From Chloroflexota bacterium (GTDB lineage: Bacteria; Chloroflexota; Dehalococcoidia; Dehalococcoidales; RBG-16-60-22): a stretch of DNA of 49,598 nt. Every line of letters starts with the position of its first letter. Position 1 is the stretch's first letter. The translations under genes were made by a program, and so were the position numbers. The DNA lies in contig JACPQC010000013.1 in NCBI GenBank assembly GCA_016190695.1, positions 1 through 49,598 on the forward strand. The letters run 5' to 3'. Below are positions 7,394 through 15,747 of this stretch, in pieces. The notes below the pieces were generated by a model. It saw only the letters and a list, made by a program, of their open reading frames with translations. It had not been told where the DNA came from and did no database searches.

Positions 7394-7801
7394 TCACAGC
7401 ACGAGCACCGTGGGCACCACGATGGCCACTATCCCGGTGAACAGCACCGTGAACAGGAACAGGTTGTACCTGGTGGTGTAATTGGCCAGCAGTGAGGGGT
7501 CGTAGTAGCCTTCTACTCCCTGGTCTTTGTACATCTTGAGCAACCCGTTTATCAGCTTTATCCTGGTCTGCCTCCCCTTGAGCAGCCCTATCTCCGAAAC
7601 AAAGTTGATCACGATGACCAGCGACATAAAGGTGAAGAACACCACCCAGGCGGTCACGTCCTTGTTTGACCCGGAGGCCACCGCCGAGTTGACGCCCAGG
7701 GCCAGCAGGTTGAGCAGGATGGCGGAGAGCACGAAGACGGTGTCCGTCCGCGCGCTCTGCTGTAGCTCGTTGAGAATGTGTTCATGGACTCTCTGTATCA
7801 T
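7394..7801 (-). CDS. Small membrane protein of unknown function
   Basis: The start at 7801 (MIQRVHEHIL) is preferred over the longer frame to 7954 because GGAGGAG directly precedes it. The 135 residues contain an amphipathic N-terminus with H-x-H, three hydrophobic segments (about 19-40, 48-70 and 112-135), and a loop with KMYKDQGVEGYYDPSLL. It ends at the membrane with no tail. I recognise no family. It is divergent from sbcC across a 118-bp gap. Confidence 0.65.
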   Translation of the reverse strand: MIQRVHEHILNELQQSARTDTVFVLSAILLNLLALGVNSAVASGSNKDVTAWVVFFTFMSLVIVINFVSEIGLLKGRQTRIKLINGLLKMYKDQGVEGYYDPSLLANYTTRYNLFLFTVLFTGIVAIVVPTVLVL

Positions 7802-7919
7802 ATCTCCTCCGCCAGGGCAACTTCCGGAATCATTATAAAGGCGCTGGCTGAGGACTTCAACATTGTTAATCAGTCGTTCAACCATTAAAATAAGGTTAGT
7901 TTCCGGCGGAGCAGTTACC

Positions 7920-10487
7920 ATGATCCCGATCAGGCTGAAGATGCGCAATTTCATGTGCTACCGGGAGGCGGAGCTTCCTTTCGGCGGCATTCACCTGGGC
8001 TGCCTCTCCGGCGACAATGGCAGCGGCAAGTCGACCGTGATCGACGCCGTGACCTGGGCGCTGTGGGGCGAGGCCAGGGCCAGGGGCGATGACGACCTGA
8101 TCCGTTCCGGCCATAACGAGATGGAGGTAGAGTTCGACTTCTCCGTGAACCGGCAGGCGTACCGCGTCATCAGGAAACATGCCCGTCCCAGGCGTCAGAA
8201 CACGTCCGGCCAGACCTGGCTGGAGCTACAGGTAGCTTCCGGCGACGGCTTCAAGCCCATATCGGGCAACCAGTTGAGGCAGACGCAGCAGAAAATAGTC
8301 GATATCCTGCACATGGACTACGCCACCTTCATCAACAGCGCCTTTCTGCGCCAGGGGCACGCCGACGAGTTCACCAACCAGCAGCCGGCGCGGCGCAAGG
8401 AGGTGCTGGCCAGCATACTGGAGCTATCGGTCTATGACCAGCTTGAGGCCAGGGCGAAGGAACTGGCCCGGCTGCAGGAAGACGCCAGGAACGCCCTGGA
8501 AAGCGCCATCAGGGAAATCGCCAGGGAGCTGGCGCGCAAGCCGGAATACGAAGCTGAACTGGTGAAGGCGCAGTCGGCGCTCAGCCTGGCCGAAGATGCC
8601 GTCAAAGAAGGGGAAACAGCGCTGGAGGGACTGCGCCGCCGTAAAGAGGGCCTCGAGAAGAAAAAGGCCCGGCTGGAGCAGATAGAAGCCCACATGACGG
8701 CAACAACAGCCGACATCGCCCGCTGGCAGTCACAGGCCAGGCAGCACCGCGATAGCGTCGTCGAATACGAGGAACTGCTCGGCCGGCGCGCCGAGATAGA
8801 TTCGGGCTACGCCCGGTTTACCCGGACCAGGCAGCTTTGCGAGGAACTGGACGGCAAGCTCAGACGGTCGGCCAGCCTGGAAAAGCAGAAGTCCCAGTTG
8901 GAGACCAGGATAAACCAGGCCGGCCAGCAACTGGTCACCGGGCACACCCTGGTCCAGCGCAAGATAGACGATCTGCAGGCCAGGGCGGCGAAAGTGCCCG
9001 GCATCAGGGAGCAGCTACAGCAGGTGCGGGGCCGGCTGGAGAGGCTGGCCGGGGAAGAGGCCGACCTGCAGCAGAAGCGGCTGGCCAGCCAGGAGCTTAA
9101 GTCGGCCATCGCCCGCCTCGAGGCCGAGGAGTCCAGGCTGACCGGCGAGATACAGGACATCGCGGAGAAGCTGGAGATGCTGTCCCACCAGGAAGAGGCC
9201 CGGTGCCCGTTGTGCGATACCGAGCTAGCCGGCGATGGTCTCGGCCTTATCCGCTCCCGCTACGCCGCCGACCGCCAGGCCAGGGAAAGATCGCTGGAAA
9301 CGGCGAGGCAGGACCTGGTCCGGGGCAGAACGGGGCTGCAAGCGGCCACGGCGGAGATAGCCCGCCTGGAATCCGGGCTGGGCAAAGAGAAGGCCGCGGC
9401 GCAGGGAAGGCTGGGCGCCCTGGAAAAAGAGTTGGGCGAATGTGAAGAGGCGGGGCGGGAGCTGGGTGGTGAGAAGGACAGCTTGCAAGCCATCGAGGAA
9501 CGCATGGGCCGGCGCGACTACGCCCTTCCAGAACAGGAGGCGCTGAGAGAAATACTGGGGGAACTGGCCCGGTTGGCCTATGACCCTGAGCGCCACGAAG
9601 AAGCCCGGCAACAGCTCAAAGACCTCGAAACTTTCGACCAGGCGCACCAGCGTCTTGGCGAAGCCGACCGTTTGATTATCAGGGAGAAGGAGGCGCTGGC
9701 CGGGGCGGAAAAGGCGTTGCAGGAACTGCGCCTCAGCCTGGAGGCAGACCGGCAGCAACAGTCCTCCCTGGCGACGGAAGTAAAAGCGCTGCCGGAACTG
9801 TTGAACGACCTGGACCGGGCCGAGGCGGCCCACCGCCGGCTGGTGGCGCAGCGGGGGCAGGCCCTGGAGGTGGTGGGGGCGGTCAAAGGCAGCCTCCAGC
9901 GCTGTGATGAACTCGAGGCCAGGAAGAAAGAGAAAGAGGCGCTGCTATCCAGGGCGGCCAGGGAGGAAGACATCTACCGCCAGTTGGGCCGCGCCTTCGG
10001 CAAGGGTGGCATCCAGGCCATGCTCATCGAGACGGCCCTCCCTGAAATAGAGGCCGAGGCTACCGGGCTGCTGGGCCGCATGACCAACAACCGGATGCAC
10101 GTCAAGTTCGAGCCGCAGCGGGAGACCCGGAAGGGCACAGTGGTGGAGACCCTGGATATCAAGATATCCGATGAGCTGGGCACCAGGAACTACGAGATGT
10201 TCAGCGGCGGCGAGGCCTTCCGCATCGACTTCGCCATACGCATTGCCCTGTCCCGGCTGCTCGCCAGGCGCGCCGGCGCCCCACTGCCCACCCTGATAAT
10301 CGACGAGGGGTTCGGTACCCAGGACAGCACCGGCATCGAGAAGATCAAGGAGGCGATAAGCTCTATCCAGGACGACTTCGAAAAGGTCATCGTCATCACC
10401 CACATTGACGAGCTGCGGAACGCCTTCCCCGTCCGCATTGACGTGGTAAAGACACCTGATGGCTCAGTGCTGGAGATAAACGCCTGA
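7920..10487 (+). CDS. sbcC: Exonuclease SbcC-type SMC-like ATPase
   Basis: This 855-residue ATPase belongs to the SbcC/Rad50 family, which with SbcD/Mre11 processes DNA hairpins and double-strand ends. Walker A GDNGSGKST lies at 31-39. Two long coiled coils flank a zinc-hook CPLC (429-432) exactly mid-protein, and the ABC signature SGGE (762) and Walker B LIIDEG (D795, E796) lie near the end. Start ATG at 7920 has GGAG nine bases before and gives the family N-terminus MIPIRLKMRNF. No sbcD is adjacent, which is unusual since the two are normally an operon. Confidence 0.93.
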   Translation: MIPIRLKMRNFMCYREAELPFGGIHLGCLSGDNGSGKSTVIDAVTWALWGEARARGDDDLIRSGHNEMEVEFDFSVNRQAYRVIRKHARPRRQNTSGQTWLELQVASGDGFKPISGNQLRQTQQKIVDILHMDYATFINSAFLRQGHADEFTNQQPARRKEVLASILELSVYDQLEARAKELARLQEDARNALESAIREIARELARKPEYEAELVKAQSALSLAEDAVKEGETALEGLRRRKEGLEKKKARLEQIEAHMTATTADIARWQSQARQHRDSVVEYEELLGRRAEIDSGYARFTRTRQLCEELDGKLRRSASLEKQKSQLETRINQAGQQLVTGHTLVQRKIDDLQARAAKVPGIREQLQQVRGRLERLAGEEADLQQKRLASQELKSAIARLEAEESRLTGEIQDIAEKLEMLSHQEEARCPLCDTELAGDGLGLIRSRYAADRQARERSLETARQDLVRGRTGLQAATAEIARLESGLGKEKAAAQGRLGALEKELGECEEAGRELGGEKDSLQAIEERMGRRDYALPEQEALREILGELARLAYDPERHEEARQQLKDLETFDQAHQRLGEADRLIIREKEALAGAEKALQELRLSLEADRQQQSSLATEVKALPELLNDLDRAEAAHRRLVAQRGQALEVVGAVKGSLQRCDELEARKKEKEALLSRAAREEDIYRQLGRAFGKGGIQAMLIETALPEIEAEATGLLGRMTNNRMHVKFEPQRETRKGTVVETLDIKISDELGTRNYEMFSGGEAFRIDFAIRIALSRLLARRAGAPLPTLIIDEGFGTQDSTGIEKIKEAISSIQDDFEKVIVITHIDELRNAFPVRIDVVKTPDGSVLEINA

Positions 10488-10547
10488 CGCCCCTTCCCGG
10501 CGGGATTTGACGGGGATGAAAAACGAATAGATGTTTCCGTGAACCTA

Positions 10548-10659
10548 TCCGAGAATGTCATGCTGGAAGGAGCGAAGCGCCTGAAGCATCTCAGGGAATG
10601 GTGGGGAAAAGACAGGTCGGGACTCCAGCATGACAACCCTATCATTTTCGGACAGCCTC
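10548..10659. repeat. MITE-like dispersed repeat, short form
   Basis: Starts TCCGAGAATGTCATGCTGGA and ends GCATGACA...TCGGACAGCCTC. It shares its right terminus with the elements at 10869 and 43626; its left terminus has lost GAGGCTG. Confidence 0.75.
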
Positions 10660-10713
10660 CGACATACTATTTGCCCTCCGGATGCATGTTCGAGAGGCGC
10701 AAGCCCGGTGTGC

Positions 10714-10719
10714 TATAAT
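10714..10719 (+). promoter_or_regulatory. TATAAT -10 element, candidate promoter of the Crp/Fnr gene leader
   Basis: A consensus TATAAT without a good -35 lies after the 10548 repeat. Transcription from about 10726 would give a 350-nt leader to the gene at 11076, containing the possible stem below and the repeat at 10869. Confidence 0.4.
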
Positions 10720-10747
10720 TAAAGGAATTATTCTCACTAATCAACCC

Positions 10748-10819
10748 TGACCCCGCGCCATATACGAAACCAGGCAGTGCCGCGGAGCGAAACGGAGCAT
10801 CCGGCCGGGCTGGGGGTCA
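10748..10819 (+). other. Candidate structured leader
   Basis: TGACCC(C) at 10748-10754 can pair with GGGTCA ending at 10819, closing an arm whose inner ends CCAG (10770) and CTGG (10810) also pair and which holds a GCGAAACGG loop. I cannot assign it to a known RNA family; it may be a regulatory leader or chance structure. Confidence 0.25.
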
Positions 10820-10868
10820 AACCTTCGCCAGGTCCTTTGGAGACTCGCAAACTATTGATTGATCATAA

Positions 10869-11060
10869 GAGGCTGTCCGAGAATGTCATTCTGAGAGAGC
10901 GACCCACCTCCGCCGAGGCTTTGGTGGACAAGCGCGATCGAAGAATCTCGGGGTGGGGAAACAGATACTTGCAACCTCCCCCAGCCGAGATACTTCGCCG
11001 TCCCTGTACTAAGCTCAGGGCTGCTCAGCATGACAATTTGCAACTTTTCGGACAGGCTCT
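10869..11060. mobile_element. MITE-like element with GAGGCTGTCCGA termini
   Basis: A 192-bp element without coding capacity. Its ends GAGGCTGTCCGA and TCGGACAGGCTC are inverted repeats (11 of 12 paired), followed inward by AATGTCATTCTG and CAGCATGACA. It belongs to the same family as 43626-43792 and lies in the leader of the Crp/Fnr gene, ending 16 bp before its start. Confidence 0.75.
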
Positions 11061-11075
11061 GAAAGGTTAGCTAGT

Positions 11076-11756
11076 TTGGACAAGGCGGCCAGGGCTGAAA
11101 TTCTGAAGAAGACGCTGATTTTCTCTGGCTTGAAAGAGGCTGAACTGGTGGTGCTGAGCCAGCTCGCCACAGAGCGACATTTCCAGCCCGAAGAGTTCGT
11201 CTTCTGGGAGGGGGACCCCTCCGATTACCTCTACATCGTCGCCGAAGGCCGCGTCAAGATAGTCAAGCACTCTTCCCAGGGCAAGGAGTTCATCGTCGGC
11301 TTTTTCGGCCCGTGTGAGATGTTCGGCGCTGTAGCGGTATTCGAGAACAGGCCCTTCCCGGCATCGGCCCAGGCGGCCGCCAATACCACGGTGCTCGGCA
11401 TCAAGAGGGAAGACCTGCTCAAGTTCCTGGCCACCCGCCCCGAGGTGGCGCTGAGGATCATCAACGTCCTGGGGGGGCGGCTCAGGGAGGCCCAGGGCCG
11501 GCTTACCGCCCTCGCCGGAGAGCGCGTGGAACAGCGCCTGGCCAGGACGCTGCTGGCGCTTTCAGCAAGACTCGGCCCCACCCTGCCCTTTACCCGCCAG
11601 GAGATCGCCGATATGTCCGGCACCACCACCGAGACCACCATCCGCTTTATGAGCCGCATGAAAGAGCGCGGCATCATCCGCTCCGTCCGCGGCAAGACCA
11701 CCATAGTAAACGAGACCAAGCTCAGGATCCTGAGCGAAGGCCCTCCCCTGGTATAA
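11076..11756 (+). CDS. Crp/Fnr family transcriptional regulator
   Basis: The 226-residue regulator has an N-terminal cyclic-nucleotide-binding jelly roll (FWEGDPSDYLYIVAEGRVKI; GEMFGAVAVFENRPFPASAQA) and a C-terminal winged helix (FTRQEIADMSGTTTETTIRFMSRMKERG). No cysteine cluster of the Fnr [4Fe-4S] type is present, which fits the DNR/HcpR-like NO- or redox-responsive branch better than O2-sensing Fnr (inference). The TTG start at 11076 is required by the family N-terminus (AEILKKTLIFSGL). It heads the hemerythrin/DUF2249 block, and a suitable binding box lies 26 bp downstream of its stop. It probably controls that block. Confidence 0.9.
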   Translation: MDKAARAEILKKTLIFSGLKEAELVVLSQLATERHFQPEEFVFWEGDPSDYLYIVAEGRVKIVKHSSQGKEFIVGFFGPCEMFGAVAVFENRPFPASAQAAANTTVLGIKREDLLKFLATRPEVALRIINVLGGRLREAQGRLTALAGERVEQRLARTLLALSARLGPTLPFTRQEIADMSGTTTETTIRFMSRMKERGIIRSVRGKTTIVNETKLRILSEGPPLV

Positions 11757-11781
11757 CCCCGCCAAACTGTCTCCGAATTTT

Positions 11782-11824
11782 ATGATGTAAATCATGGTCG
11801 ATAGTTGACTTGTCTGTTTATTAT
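11782..11824 (+). promoter_or_regulatory. Crp/Fnr-type activator box plus -10 element
   Basis: ATGATGTAAATCAT (11782-11795) has TGAT-N4-ATCA half sites as in FNR/DNR boxes. A TATTAT -10 (11819-11824) follows after 23 bp, placing the box near -42, the class II activator position. The identical 14-mer with identical spacing occurs at 34163-34205. It precedes the zinc-ribbon gene at 11856. Confidence 0.75.
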
Positions 11825-11855
11825 TATATTGACGAGTAAACGGAGGAAGTCCAAA

Positions 11856-12077
11856 ATGCATTGTCCCGGTCACGAAGAAAAGATGTTGCGAGTGGAACTC
11901 TATAAGTGCCCCAAGTGCGGCGCTGAAGTAGAGGTCTTTTCGGACGAGGAAAAGGTCAAGTGCCAGGACTGCGGCGAATACATCTACCGGGGCCAGACGC
12001 CTTCCTGCATTGACTGGTGCGCCTCGGCCCGCCAGTGCCTGGGCGAACAAAAATGGCGGCGGCTGACACGGCCGTAG
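11856..12077 (+). CDS. Small zinc-ribbon protein with CIDWC motif
   Basis: The 73-residue protein has one zinc ribbon (CPKC...CQDC, about 18-41) followed by CIDWCASARQCLGE, a cysteine motif typical of small proteins that accompany HD-domain and hemerythrin genes. The ATG at 11856 is chosen for the CGGAGGAAG site and the MHCPGHEE start. First gene behind the Crp/Fnr box; its stop is 11 bp from the next start. A metal-binding or sensing role is likely; the exact function is unknown. Confidence 0.75.
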   Translation: MHCPGHEEKMLRVELYKCPKCGAEVEVFSDEEKVKCQDCGEYIYRGQTPSCIDWCASARQCLGEQKWRRLTRP

Positions 12078-12088
12078 CGGAGTTTTCT

Positions 12089-12778
12089 ATGAGCAAGCAG
12101 CAGCTAAAGACAGTATACGGTGCCGGCTTGTCCGGAGCCTTCCGGGACTTCTTCGCGGACGTTGAGCCGGTCAGGGTCAGGGAACCCCTGGCGGAGACGC
12201 TGGGCGCCGTCCAGCCGGGCACAGTCATCGAGTACAGCTTCATCGACACGGTCAAGATGGCGGGGCATGCCTGCCCTACCGTTGCCGGCGCGTACATTGT
12301 CTGCCTGAAAGCCCTGGAGGCGCTCTATCCCGGCGAGACTCCGGTGCGAGGCGAGATCGGCATTACCGTATACGGCGAGCCGGACGAAGGGGTCTACGGC
12401 GTCATGGGGCAGGTGTTCAGCTTCCTCACCGGGGCGGCTCCTCTTTCCGGCTTCAGGGGGCTGGGACCTAAATTCCGGAGAAAGGACCTGCTCACCTTCA
12501 GCATGGAAAAGCCAGACCCGCAGGCCATGTGTTTTCAGTTCAAGAGGCTGGACACCGGCCGCACTGCCCTGGTCCGTTTCTATCCCCAGCTTGTCCCTTC
12601 TTCTCCGGAGACGGCGGGGCGCATGCGCCCGCTCATGGATGCCGTCGTCTGGGAGGCGGCTGCGGAAGAGGAAAAGGCTGAGTTCCACGAGCTATGGCTG
12701 GAGAAGGTCCGGGATATGCTGGTAGACAGGAAAGACATCGACAAGTGGTTAACAATCGAGGTAAAGGAGGGGAGATAG
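12089..12778 (+). CDS. FmdE-like domain protein
   Basis: A 229-residue protein with the FmdE family motif GHACPTVAGAY near residue 55 (family: GHxCPGxxxG), named after an accessory gene of molybdenum/tungsten formylmethanofuran dehydrogenase operons. FmdE-type proteins bind metal through the Cys/His motif and are found in non-methanogens beside redox enzymes. GGAG lies before the ATG at 12089. The gene abuts the DUF438/hemerythrin gene (next start is the very next base after this stop), so they are translated together. Its presence in an iron/NO block suggests a metal- or heme-handling role (inference). Confidence 0.75.
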   Translation: MSKQQLKTVYGAGLSGAFRDFFADVEPVRVREPLAETLGAVQPGTVIEYSFIDTVKMAGHACPTVAGAYIVCLKALEALYPGETPVRGEIGITVYGEPDEGVYGVMGQVFSFLTGAAPLSGFRGLGPKFRRKDLLTFSMEKPDPQAMCFQFKRLDTGRTALVRFYPQLVPSSPETAGRMRPLMDAVVWEAAAEEEKAEFHELWLEKVRDMLVDRKDIDKWLTIEVKEGR

Positions 12779-13789
12779 ATGAGCAACGTGAGGACTATTG
12801 ACATAAAAGGCCTGCAGCATGCCGAAAGGGAGGCGCTCATTTTCCCGGGCGTCGAGAGCCTGACCGACGGCGATATGCTGAGGATCGTCGTCGAATTCAA
12901 CCCGGTGCCCCTGGTGTACATGCTCAACGCCCAGGGCGAGTACGACATCGCTTACGAGAAAGAGGGGCCGGACGAGTGGATACTCAATGTGAAGCGCACG
13001 GCCCCCAGGCAGGACCGGAAAGGCCAGTTCAAGGAGCTGCTCTCCGAGATGAAGGAGGGTGAGGTCTCCGCGGAGACCAGGGACAAGGCCAAGCAGCTTT
13101 TCCAGGCCGTTGACGCCACCACGCTGGGGCTGCTGGAGCAGGAGCTTATCAGGGAGGGCATCTCCCACGACCAGATACGGAAGAGCCTGTGCGATATCCA
13201 CCTTGAGGTGATGCGGGACAGCCTGGTGGCCCAGAGGAAAGAGGTCGCCTCGCCCCACCCGGTGCACACCCTCATGGAGGAGCACAAGATCATCGTTGAA
13301 AGCCTGAACGATCTGGATGCCCTGACCCGGCGGATGGAGGCGACGGACAGCTTCGAGGCCTTCGGGGCTGACCTGGAAAGGCTCCGGGATATAGCCCACC
13401 ACCTGGTCGAGGCAGAAAGCCATCACCAGCGAGAAGAGGACGTCCTGTTCCCCAGGCTGGAGGCGCACGATGTCGTTGAGCCGCCGGAGATAATGAAGCA
13501 GGACCACGTCGAGTTCCGCCAGCGCAAGCAGGAGCTTTTCCGGCTGGCCCACAACCCCGGCTCGCTTGAGTACCACGCCTTCCGTGCCAGGGTGATCGAA
13601 CTGGGCCAGTACCTGGCAAAGGAACTGGAAAGCCATATCTTCAAGGAGGACAACATCCTCTACCAGATAGCCCTGCAGGTGCTCAGCGACGAGGAATGGC
13701 AGCAGGTGAAGCGAGACTGCGACAAGATCGGCTACTGCTGCTTCAGCCCGGAAGACATCAGGGGGGAGCCGGCCACCGAAGCGAAATGA
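12779..13789 (+). CDS. DUF2249-DUF438-hemerythrin fusion protein
   Basis: Three modules are visible. A DUF2249 domain spans 1-78 (TIDIKGLQHAERE...LTDGDMLRIVVEFNPVPLVYML...EWILNVKR). A DUF438 domain spans about 80-175 (FKELLSEMKEGE...LIREGISHDQIRKSLCDIH). The C-terminal hemerythrin HHE domain has HHLVEAESHHQREEDVLFPRLE, HVEFRQR and LESHIFKEDNILY, giving the His/Glu/Asp set of a di-iron site. DUF438-HHE proteins are cytosolic and associated with nitric oxide and oxygen stress. Fusion with DUF2249, also encoded alone at 13918, supports these domains acting together. Confidence 0.9.
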   Translation: MSNVRTIDIKGLQHAEREALIFPGVESLTDGDMLRIVVEFNPVPLVYMLNAQGEYDIAYEKEGPDEWILNVKRTAPRQDRKGQFKELLSEMKEGEVSAETRDKAKQLFQAVDATTLGLLEQELIREGISHDQIRKSLCDIHLEVMRDSLVAQRKEVASPHPVHTLMEEHKIIVESLNDLDALTRRMEATDSFEAFGADLERLRDIAHHLVEAESHHQREEDVLFPRLEAHDVVEPPEIMKQDHVEFRQRKQELFRLAHNPGSLEYHAFRARVIELGQYLAKELESHIFKEDNILYQIALQVLSDEEWQQVKRDCDKIGYCCFSPEDIRGEPATEAK

Positions 13790-13917
13790 CCTGGGGCTGT
13801 CCTGACCAGATAAACGATTTCTGCCAGCGGCTGAAAGTAGAGTGCGCCCCGGGAAGAAAGGGGTGTATCCTCAGCGGTAGAATCACTTTTCTCAAACCTG
13901 AAGAGGAGGCGACGAAA

Positions 13918-14154
13918 ATGGCAAAAGCTAATGTAGAGGTCCTGGACCTCAGACAGATAATGCCCTTTGAAAGGCATGAAAAGATTTTTGAGATGTGGGA
14001 GGCGCTGAAACCGGGCGAGACGCTCCAGATAATCAACGACCACGACCCCAAGCCCCTGCACTACCAGTTCGAGGCCGAATACAAGGGCAAGTACGAATGG
14101 GAGTACCTTGAGAGCGGCCCTAAAGACTGGAGAGTGAACATCAAAAAAGTCTGA
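13918..14154 (+). CDS. DUF2249 protein
   Basis: A single 78-residue DUF2249 domain (VEVLDLRQIMPFERHEKIFEMWEALKPGETLQIINDHDPKPLHYQFE...W). It is a TusA-like fold found beside hemerythrins and denitrification genes. GAGGAGG precedes the ATG at 13918; the longer open frame upstream overlaps the previous gene and is not supported. Paralogous to the N-terminal module of the 12779 protein. Confidence 0.85.
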   Translation: MAKANVEVLDLRQIMPFERHEKIFEMWEALKPGETLQIINDHDPKPLHYQFEAEYKGKYEWEYLESGPKDWRVNIKKV

Positions 14155-14277
14155 ACCTTCCTCCCCGTAAACTTCGCCCGGGCCTGGCGGTGTCGGTATG
14201 TCGAGGGCTGCGAGGCCCGCTTTGGGGAGATTTTTGCGACTAAAGTAATTGCAGAACCGGAGGAGAATAGCTATATT

Positions 14278-14772
14278 ATGATTAACACAAAGAAGCCGAC
14301 ACAAATTCTTAAGGAAGAGCACAAGGAGGTGCTCCAGAAACTTGATGCGCTGGAAGAAATATTTGCCAAACTGGACAGCAAACAGGAGGTGGCTGAGCGG
14401 CTGAAGGAGTTGGCTGGCTTTTTCGCCGTCGATTTCTGGCTCCACTTCGCCAAAGAAGAGGAAGCCCTCTTCCCCGAGATCGAGAAGTTCATCCCCCGAG
14501 ACGGCGGGCCGACCGGTATGATGCTGATAGAGCACGAAGACCTGAGAAACACCAATGCCAGGATCCAGGAAGCAGTAAGCCAGTATCTCAGCGGCTCCGA
14601 TGCCCCGGAGACCAGGGAAGTGATTCGCAAGAAAGGCATTTACTTCATCGCGTTGCTCAGGGAGCACATCACTAAGGAGGATAATATCCTGTTCATGATG
14701 GCAGACATGCACATGGACGGGAACCAGGCAGAAAAGGTCCTCAAGCTCTTCGGGGAAATAGAGAAGAGATAA
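14278..14772 (+). CDS. Hemerythrin HHE-domain protein
   Basis: A 164-residue four-helix bundle with a likely di-iron site: H15, H56-x3-E60, H86 and H130-x3-E134-D135 follow the hemerythrin ligand spacing. GGAGGAG lies upstream of the ATG. Such stand-alone cytosolic hemerythrins bind O2 or NO or, like YtfE/Ric, donate iron for Fe-S repair. It lies third among the di-iron genes of the block, 22 bp before the next one. Confidence 0.88.
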   Translation: MINTKKPTQILKEEHKEVLQKLDALEEIFAKLDSKQEVAERLKELAGFFAVDFWLHFAKEEEALFPEIEKFIPRDGGPTGMMLIEHEDLRNTNARIQEAVSQYLSGSDAPETREVIRKKGIYFIALLREHITKEDNILFMMADMHMDGNQAEKVLKLFGEIEKR

Positions 14773-14794
14773 TATTGAAGGAGGTGATCGGAAT

Positions 14795-15292
14795 ATGGTA
14801 ACCAGACTAAATCCCATCACCGAGTTTCGGGAAGACCACCGCAAGGTCCGGGATGCGCTGCTGGCGCTTTCCCAGGCCGCCTTGGACCGCGATATCGCCC
14901 AGGCCAGAGATGTCCTGGGGCTGATAGATTCAATGGTCGGGCCGCATTTCCGCTATGAAGAGGAAACCCTGTACCCGGCCATGAAAGAGTTCCTGGGAGA
15001 CTACGTGGACAGCCTGCTGGCGGAGCATGACACCGCCATTGATACCGCCAGGACCGCCGCCAGGCTGCTGGCCCAGCCCTCTCTGTCAGAGGAGGATGGC
15101 AAAGCGGTAGCCAGTGCGGCCAGGGCGCTGCTGGTGCACGTGAGCAACTGCGATGGCCTGAACATCCTGGCCGAGCGTTTCAGCCCGCAGAAACTGGACG
15201 ATCTGGGCGAGCGCTTCGCCCGGTCCCGCGCCGAAGGCGTGCCCCTGCTGCGCTGGGCAAACACTATTCGAAAGAGGGCGCAGGCGAGTTGA
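14795..15292 (+). CDS. Hemerythrin-like protein
   Basis: A second four-helix bundle protein (165 residues) with H15, H51-x3-E55, H78 and H115-x4-D120 (HVSNCD). The last motif contains a cysteine and lacks the usual KED, so the iron site may differ from that of its neighbour. AAGGAGGTGAT precedes the ATG. The stop overlaps the DsrE-like start by four bases. Confidence 0.82.
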   Translation: MVTRLNPITEFREDHRKVRDALLALSQAALDRDIAQARDVLGLIDSMVGPHFRYEEETLYPAMKEFLGDYVDSLLAEHDTAIDTARTAARLLAQPSLSEEDGKAVASAARALLVHVSNCDGLNILAERFSPQKLDDLGERFARSRAEGVPLLRWANTIRKRAQAS

Positions 15293-15702
15293 CAACGGAG
15301 AAAGAGCGGGTCGCCATTATCCTGCACAGCGGGGCTTATGATCGTGTGTCCTACGCGCTGACGCTGGCGCTGGTAGCTCTGGCTAGCGGCATGGAGGTAC
15401 ATATATTGCTCACCTTTGAAGCGCTGAGGCGCTTCACAAGAGGGCATCTGATGGACCTGGGAGAGGAGACCGCACTGGCATTGCGGGAGCAAATCGGGCG
15501 CGGGCTGGAGTCCGGAGGAATTGAACCCATTGAGGCACAGCTATCTGAGGCCAGGAAGCTGGGGCTAAAGCTCTATGCCTGCCCTAACGCCATGGCAGCG
15601 CTGAATATCGCCTTGGCCGATTTATTGCCGGAGATAGACCAGGTCATGGGGCTGGCTGCTTTTACCAGGTTGGCTCGCAACGCCGTTAACTGGTATATCT
15701 GA
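15289..15702 (+). CDS. DsrE/DsrF-like protein
   Basis: This 137-residue protein has the DsrE-like alpha/beta pattern: VAIILHSGAYDRVSYALTLALVALASGMEVHILLTFEAL, then a membrane-free helical middle and GLKLYACPNAMAALNIA with one cysteine near 105. Family members relay sulfur or act as peroxiredoxin-like accessory proteins. Starts with TTG inside the preceding stop (TTGA), so translation is coupled to the hemerythrin-like gene. Confidence 0.78.
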   Translation: MTTEKERVAIILHSGAYDRVSYALTLALVALASGMEVHILLTFEALRRFTRGHLMDLGEETALALREQIGRGLESGGIEPIEAQLSEARKLGLKLYACPNAMAALNIALADLLPEIDQVMGLAAFTRLARNAVNWYI

Positions 15703-15747
15703 GCCAGGGCCGGGACGCTATCCTTTAAGATGTGGAGGTAGGTAAAC

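Noticed and set aside
10748-10819. SRP (4.5S-like) RNA
   Set aside because: The conserved GGAAGGAAGCAGCC-type loop region of SRP RNA is missing.
10852-10866. TTGATTGATCAT as a third Crp/Fnr box
   Set aside because: The half-sites do not have the TGAT-N4-ATCA spacing and no suitably placed -10 follows.
10777-11070. 97-codon frame across the repeat before the Crp/Fnr gene
   Set aside because: It is made of MITE sequence and has no protein-like composition or ribosome site.
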